Shown here one piece after another: positions 60,278 through 64,000 of a DNA stretch of 64,000 nucleotides. The notes beneath the pieces were generated by a model. That model searched no databases. It worked only from the letters and a program-made list of their open reading frames with translations, and was not told the DNA's origin. The number at the start of each line of letters is the position of its first letter. Position 1 is the stretch's first letter. The translations under genes and the position numbers were made by a program. The stretch comes from an uncultured Lachnospiraceae bacterium (GTDB lineage Bacteria; Bacillota; Clostridia; Lachnospirales; Lachnospiraceae): contig CABUBX010000002.1 of assembly GCA_902489925.1 (NCBI GenBank), positions 13,590-77,589 on the forward strand. Reading direction: 5' to 3'.

Positions 60278-61470
60278 AAAAGATAGGATTTGTGATTCCA
60301 TGGTACGGAGAAGATATTCCCGGCGGTGCCGAAATGGAGCTTCGCGGGCTTGTACATCATTTGCATGATGCCGGTGTTGCACTTGAGGTGCTCACAACAT
60401 GTGTTAAAGAGTTTACAAGCGATTGGAATATCAATTATCATCCGGCAGGATTGACAGAAATTAACGGCATCAGTGTACGGCGGTTTAAAATACGCAAGAG
60501 AGATACGCAGGCCTTTGACAGTGTAAATATTAAGCTGATGAACGGTCAGATGCTTACACGCGAAGAAGAAAATACATTTATCCATGAGATGGTCAATAGT
60601 GAAGAAATGTATCGCTATATGGGAGAACATAAAGATAAATACGGTCTTTTCGTGTTTATTCCATATATGTTCGGTACAACGTATTACGGTTCGTTAGTCT
60701 GCCCGGAAAAGGCTGTGCTTATTCCGTGTTTTCACGATGAAACCTATATCTATATGAAGATATTCAGAGAGGCCTATTCAAAGACGGCAGGTATCGTCTA
60801 TAATGCACAGCCGGAATATGAGCTGATGCAGCCAATTTATAATTTAGAAAATACATGTCAAAAGGTCATCGGCGTTGGCATGAATACTGATATTTCCTAC
60901 GATAAGCAGCGTTTTTACAAGAAATATCATATTGACAGTCCGTTTATCGTCTATGCAGGGCGCAAGGATGTGGGGAAAAATATTTATACGCTCATCAGCT
61001 ACTTTGAGCAGTATAAGAAACGAATGCAAAATGATATGAAGCTTGTTTTAATCGGCGGCGGCGAGGTTGAAATACCGGAAAGTATCAGAGAAGACGTCTA
61101 TGATTTAGGTTTTGTGGATATACAGGATAAGTATGACATTACAGCCGCAGCGACACTTTTATGTCAGCCGTCAAAAAATGAAAGCTTTTCGATTGTCATC
61201 ATGGAAAGCTGGCTTTGCGGACGCCCGGTGCTTGTCCATGAAGCCTGTGAGGTGACAAAACATTTTGCGGTGGATTCCAATGGCGGTCTGTACTTTGGAA
61301 ACTATCCGGAATTTGAGCATTGTGTGAATTATATTCTTGAGCATCCGAATGAGGCGTCTCAGATGGGAAAAAACGGATGCAAATATGTGAAAGAAAATTT
61401 TGACTGGAAGGTTGTCATTAAAAAATATACGGACTTCTTTGAGGAGGTTATACGTAAATATCAGCAGTAA
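60274..61470 (+). CDS. Glycosyltransferase family 4 (paralogue B)
   Basis: A 398-aa GT-B enzyme starting at GTG within the overlapping GTGA. N-terminal FVIPWYGEDIPGGAEMELRG; C-terminal YAGRKDVGKNIYTL and EX7E motif KNESFSIVIMES. Paralogue of the preceding gene. The start motifs (GGAE and GGSE) suggest that both handle similar donors, but specificity is not predictable. Confidence 0.92.
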   Translation: MKKIGFVIPWYGEDIPGGAEMELRGLVHHLHDAGVALEVLTTCVKEFTSDWNINYHPAGLTEINGISVRRFKIRKRDTQAFDSVNIKLMNGQMLTREEENTFIHEMVNSEEMYRYMGEHKDKYGLFVFIPYMFGTTYYGSLVCPEKAVLIPCFHDETYIYMKIFREAYSKTAGIVYNAQPEYELMQPIYNLENTCQKVIGVGMNTDISYDKQRFYKKYHIDSPFIVYAGRKDVGKNIYTLISYFEQYKKRMQNDMKLVLIGGGEVEIPESIREDVYDLGFVDIQDKYDITAAATLLCQPSKNESFSIVIMESWLCGRPVLVHEACEVTKHFAVDSNGGLYFGNYPEFEHCVNYILEHPNEASQMGKNGCKYVKENFDWKVVIKKYTDFFEEVIRKYQQ

Positions 61471-61484
61471 AGAGAGGAAAAGCA

Positions 61485-63209
61485 GTGAATAATCGCAGGG
61501 ATGAAATCTACGACAGTATTACAAAAAAACAAATTGGAATATTGCTTGCAGCCGGCGGGCTGATTGGTGCAGTAATTTTTATTATTTGCTACGGTTTTGC
61601 TGTACTTGACGTGACAAATGACGGATGGCTGCTTAAAGGCGGGGATCTGATGCAGCATTATGTCGGGTGGAAGGCGTACAGACAGTCACCATGGCAGTTT
61701 CCAATCGGTATGACGGAGGGACTTATTTATCCGGATGAGACGTGTGTCATCTATACAGATTCCATCCCGCTGTTTGCGATATTTTTTAAACTGCTTTCAC
61801 CCTTGCTTCCCGGAACCTTTCAATATTTTGGTTTATGGGGAATTATGAGCTTTATATTAATGGGCGGCATATCGGCGGTGATACTGCGAAAAGGTACGGA
61901 TAAGCTGTATTTATGTGTGGCAGGCTCTGTATTTTTCAGCTTTTCACCTTACGTTTTTCAAAGAATGTATGGTCATACGGCATTAGCCGGTCAATGGGTC
62001 ATACTTCTTGCCATCATGATATGGCTCTATAGACCATATTTTAATGATTTTAAAAAGAAAACAATTGTGTGGAGTACACTTTTAGCCGTTGCTTCACTTA
62101 TACATATTTATTACATTCCGATGGTCATGATCTTTATGATATTTTCATGTCTTCAGGATGTGTTGGAAAATAATGGATGGAAGCAGGATATCCTAATGGG
62201 ACTCATTGCTGTTGCAGCCGATTTGCTTCTTCTGTATTGTGTTGGGGCATTTTCAGTGTCGAGTACAATGCAGGACACAGGTCTTGGCAATTACAGTGCT
62301 AATCTTAATGTTTTTTGGAATCCCCATGGAAATGGAAAGATACTTCATGAACAGCCATTAAGGGCAGGGCAATATGAAGGTTTCGGATATCTTGGGTTTG
62401 GCATATTGTTGTTGTTTTTGTGTACGATATTTATGGTTGTGGTTCGTAGTTTTCTCCAATACTGTAGGAAAAGGCAGATGGAAGGTGATAAGGATATTTT
62501 ATCAAAAAATAAAGTTGGCATGCGTCGGTTTATTATGACACATTCCTTTGCGATATGTATGGTAGCGGCAGTTTTAGTAGCTATGGTATTGGCTATAAGC
62601 CCGGTTATTACATATAATGAGCGCATTCTAGTAGTAATTCCGTATCCCGAGAAGATTATGAAGATTTTGTCAATTTTTAGAGCTTCAGGACGATTTATAT
62701 GGTGTGCATGTTATGTTATTATGATTTTTTCAATTATTTCGGTAACAAAATGCATTAGCCGTCAATGGGTAGTATCAGTGGTTTTATTTGTAACCCTTGC
62801 GCTTCAGATTTATGACTTATCTCCGATGATAATATCAAGAGATACAGTAACGAGTGAGAAAAATCAGATGAATGTTTTTTCGGATGAACGGTGGGAAAGA
62901 ATCATAAAAGGGAAGACACATCTTCAGATGTTGCCGTATAACCTTATATGGGGAAGTTTTGACATGGATCATGTCTATGCTTGCGCAAACTTTGCATTAG
63001 ACCATGGCATGACAACAAACCTTTATATTGCTGCACGTGTTGATTATGACAAGCTTGCTGAAAATGAACAAAACATTCGCGAAGCATTGAACCAAGGGGT
63101 GCGATCGACGGATACTTTATATATATTAGACTCAGGAGAAACTGGAAAAGCCTACGGAATGACGGTTGAAAAAATCGACGAAATGATTGTGGGTTATTTT
63201 GGAGAATAA
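61485..63209 (+). CDS. DUF6311-like membrane glycosyltransferase (GT-C type)
   Basis: A 574-aa protein with about ten to twelve hydrophobic segments. A long extracytoplasmic loop between the first two contains GGDLMQHYVGWKAYRQSPW and YTDSIPLFAIFFKLLSP, features of DUF6311 proteins, which have a GT-C-like layout. A C-terminal soluble part follows residue ~460. It starts at GTG 61485 after GAGAGG. Such enzymes use polyprenyl-phosphate sugars to decorate glycans outside the cell; the DPM1-like gene next to it could supply the donor (inference). Confidence 0.8.
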   Translation: MNNRRDEIYDSITKKQIGILLAAGGLIGAVIFIICYGFAVLDVTNDGWLLKGGDLMQHYVGWKAYRQSPWQFPIGMTEGLIYPDETCVIYTDSIPLFAIFFKLLSPLLPGTFQYFGLWGIMSFILMGGISAVILRKGTDKLYLCVAGSVFFSFSPYVFQRMYGHTALAGQWVILLAIMIWLYRPYFNDFKKKTIVWSTLLAVASLIHIYYIPMVMIFMIFSCLQDVLENNGWKQDILMGLIAVAADLLLLYCVGAFSVSSTMQDTGLGNYSANLNVFWNPHGNGKILHEQPLRAGQYEGFGYLGFGILLLFLCTIFMVVVRSFLQYCRKRQMEGDKDILSKNKVGMRRFIMTHSFAICMVAAVLVAMVLAISPVITYNERILVVIPYPEKIMKILSIFRASGRFIWCACYVIMIFSIISVTKCISRQWVVSVVLFVTLALQIYDLSPMIISRDTVTSEKNQMNVFSDERWERIIKGKTHLQMLPYNLIWGSFDMDHVYACANFALDHGMTTNLYIAARVDYDKLAENEQNIREALNQGVRSTDTLYILDSGETGKAYGMTVEKIDEMIVGYFGE

Positions 63210-63233
63210 GACTTTGAAAGGTGGAGAAGAAAA

Positions 63234-63968
63234 ATGAACGAAAGATATATTTTGTCAGTTGTAATGCCGGCATATAATGAGGAAAAACATATATATAATA
63301 ATGCATTAAAAGTTGATGAGATTATAGGAAAATTTTGTAGGAGTTATGAAATTATTATTGTTAATGATGGAAGTAAGGATAACACAAAGACGGAAATAAA
63401 AAAAGCGGCTGAGCAAAGAGAAACGATTAAAATGGTATCGTATGATAAAAATGGAGGTAAAGGTAAAGCCATTTGTTTTGGAGTAAAAAAAGCCGTTGGA
63501 AAATATATAGCATTTTTGGATGCAGATTTAGATTTGCCACCAGAACAAATCGAAAAGTATATGAAACCATTGGAACAAAACGAAGCGGATGTTGTTATTG
63601 GATCAAAAATGCATAAGGACTCGGAAATAGAATATCCAATGATTCGACGTATTATGAGTTTTGGGTATTACATAATGCTTAGAATTTTGTTTAATTTAAA
63701 GACAAAAGATACGCAAACTGGATTAAAAGTCTTTAAATCAGAGGTAATAAAACCGATAATTTCATTGGTTAAGACAAAAGGGTTTGCATATGATATAGAA
63801 ATTTTGGTTGCGGTAAATAGCCGGGGCTATAGAATTAAAGAAATGCCAGTCAAGCTTATATTTACTCGTGAAAATGGAATGGGGCGCATTAAGCTGGCAG
63901 ATATATTTAAAACTTTTAGAGATACATTTAGCATTTTTTATAGAGCTAGTATAACTCACTTTAATTGA
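63234..63968 (+). CDS. DPM1/GtrB-like glycosyltransferase family 2
   Basis: A 244-aa GT2 protein: VVMPAYNEEKHIYNNALKV, VNDGSKDNT, GGKGKAICFGVKKA, metal-binding FLDADLDLPPEQIE and DTQTGLKVF. This pattern is typical of dolichyl- or undecaprenyl-phosphate sugar synthases. It lacks the C-terminal membrane helices of GtrB, so it resembles the soluble DPM1 form. Its DNA is markedly AT-rich: I counted about 29% G+C over its first 240 bases, against about 40-48% in neighbouring genes, a sign of separate origin. It is the last complete gene before the right edge. Confidence 0.9.
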   Translation: MNERYILSVVMPAYNEEKHIYNNALKVDEIIGKFCRSYEIIIVNDGSKDNTKTEIKKAAEQRETIKMVSYDKNGGKGKAICFGVKKAVGKYIAFLDADLDLPPEQIEKYMKPLEQNEADVVIGSKMHKDSEIEYPMIRRIMSFGYYIMLRILFNLKTKDTQTGLKVFKSEVIKPIISLVKTKGFAYDIEILVAVNSRGYRIKEMPVKLIFTRENGMGRIKLADIFKTFRDTFSIFYRASITHFN

Positions 63969-64000
63969 CAATCTGTTTGAATGTACTTTACTGTTATGGT

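Noticed and set aside
1..64000. tRNA or rRNA genes, insertion sequences, phage genes
   Set aside because: No tRNA cloverleaf, rRNA stretch, transposase, integrase or terminal repeats were seen while reading both strands.

Overview
The window looks like chromosomal DNA of a strictly anaerobic clostridial Firmicute, most likely Lachnospiraceae (an inference from gene content; no 16S rRNA is present). Supporting signs are moderate-to-low G+C, strong GGAGG ribosome binding sites, sigma-A promoters (TTGACA-17-TATAAT type), a T-box, two manganese riboswitches, the oxygen-sensitive NrdD/NrdG ribonucleotide reductase, the Fe-S serine dehydratase SdaAA/AB and a SpoVB-like flippase.

Left part (1-9.6 kb): a mannoside-use operon that enters from outside the window. 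It holds two sugar ABC permeases, two GH38-like hydrolases, a ROK sugar kinase, a GntR/UTRA regulator and a fused mannose-6-phosphate isomerase. The binding protein is presumably upstream. Next come a CNNM/CBS transporter behind a yybP-ykoY (Mn2+) riboswitch (9.6-11.2 kb), a MarR regulator, a small convergent pair (DUF3343 and PH domain), and a MarR-controlled heterodimeric ABC exporter (12.7-17.2 kb).

Middle part (17-45 kb): clpB with an unusual structured leader; rluA-like plus sdaAB-sdaAA; PadR / HAAS-NfeD / SPFH and an acyltransferase; a convergent metallophosphoesterase and cytosolic BMP-domain protein; DUF3810, an IscR-like regulator, nifS and nifU; nrdD-nrdG behind paired NrdR-like boxes; a minus-strand tryptophan-type ABC importer under a T-box whose likely specifier is UGG; a YwaF-like protein, pyrF, an ECF S component and a SpoVB-like flippase. 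The 3' end of the flippase gene contains the promoter and first part of a second Mn2+ riboswitch, which serves a calcium-type P-ATPase.

At 44.9-45.2 kb lies the feature I find least explained: an apparent stand-alone small RNA gene of about 270 nt. It has its own consensus promoter, three imperfect copies of a GAGGTAYNGNCC-type hairpin and a perfect 12-bp terminator stem.

Right part (45-64 kb): a RecD2-type helicase, a cell-wall-binding polysaccharide deacetylase, then a large surface-polysaccharide cluster: UDP-galactopyranose mutase, an initiating phosphoglycosyl transferase, several GT2 and GT4 glycosyltransferases, a Wzm/Wzt ABC exporter whose ATPase has a C-terminal glycan-binding-type domain, a coiled-coil methyltransferase, a small coiled-coil protein, a DUF6311 membrane protein and a DPM1/GtrB-like GT2. 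The cluster runs off the right edge. The last gene is clearly more AT-rich than its neighbours. The arrangement suggests a galactofuranose-containing glycan exported by the ABC route, possibly with end-capping and chain-length control as in E. coli O9a, but this is inference.
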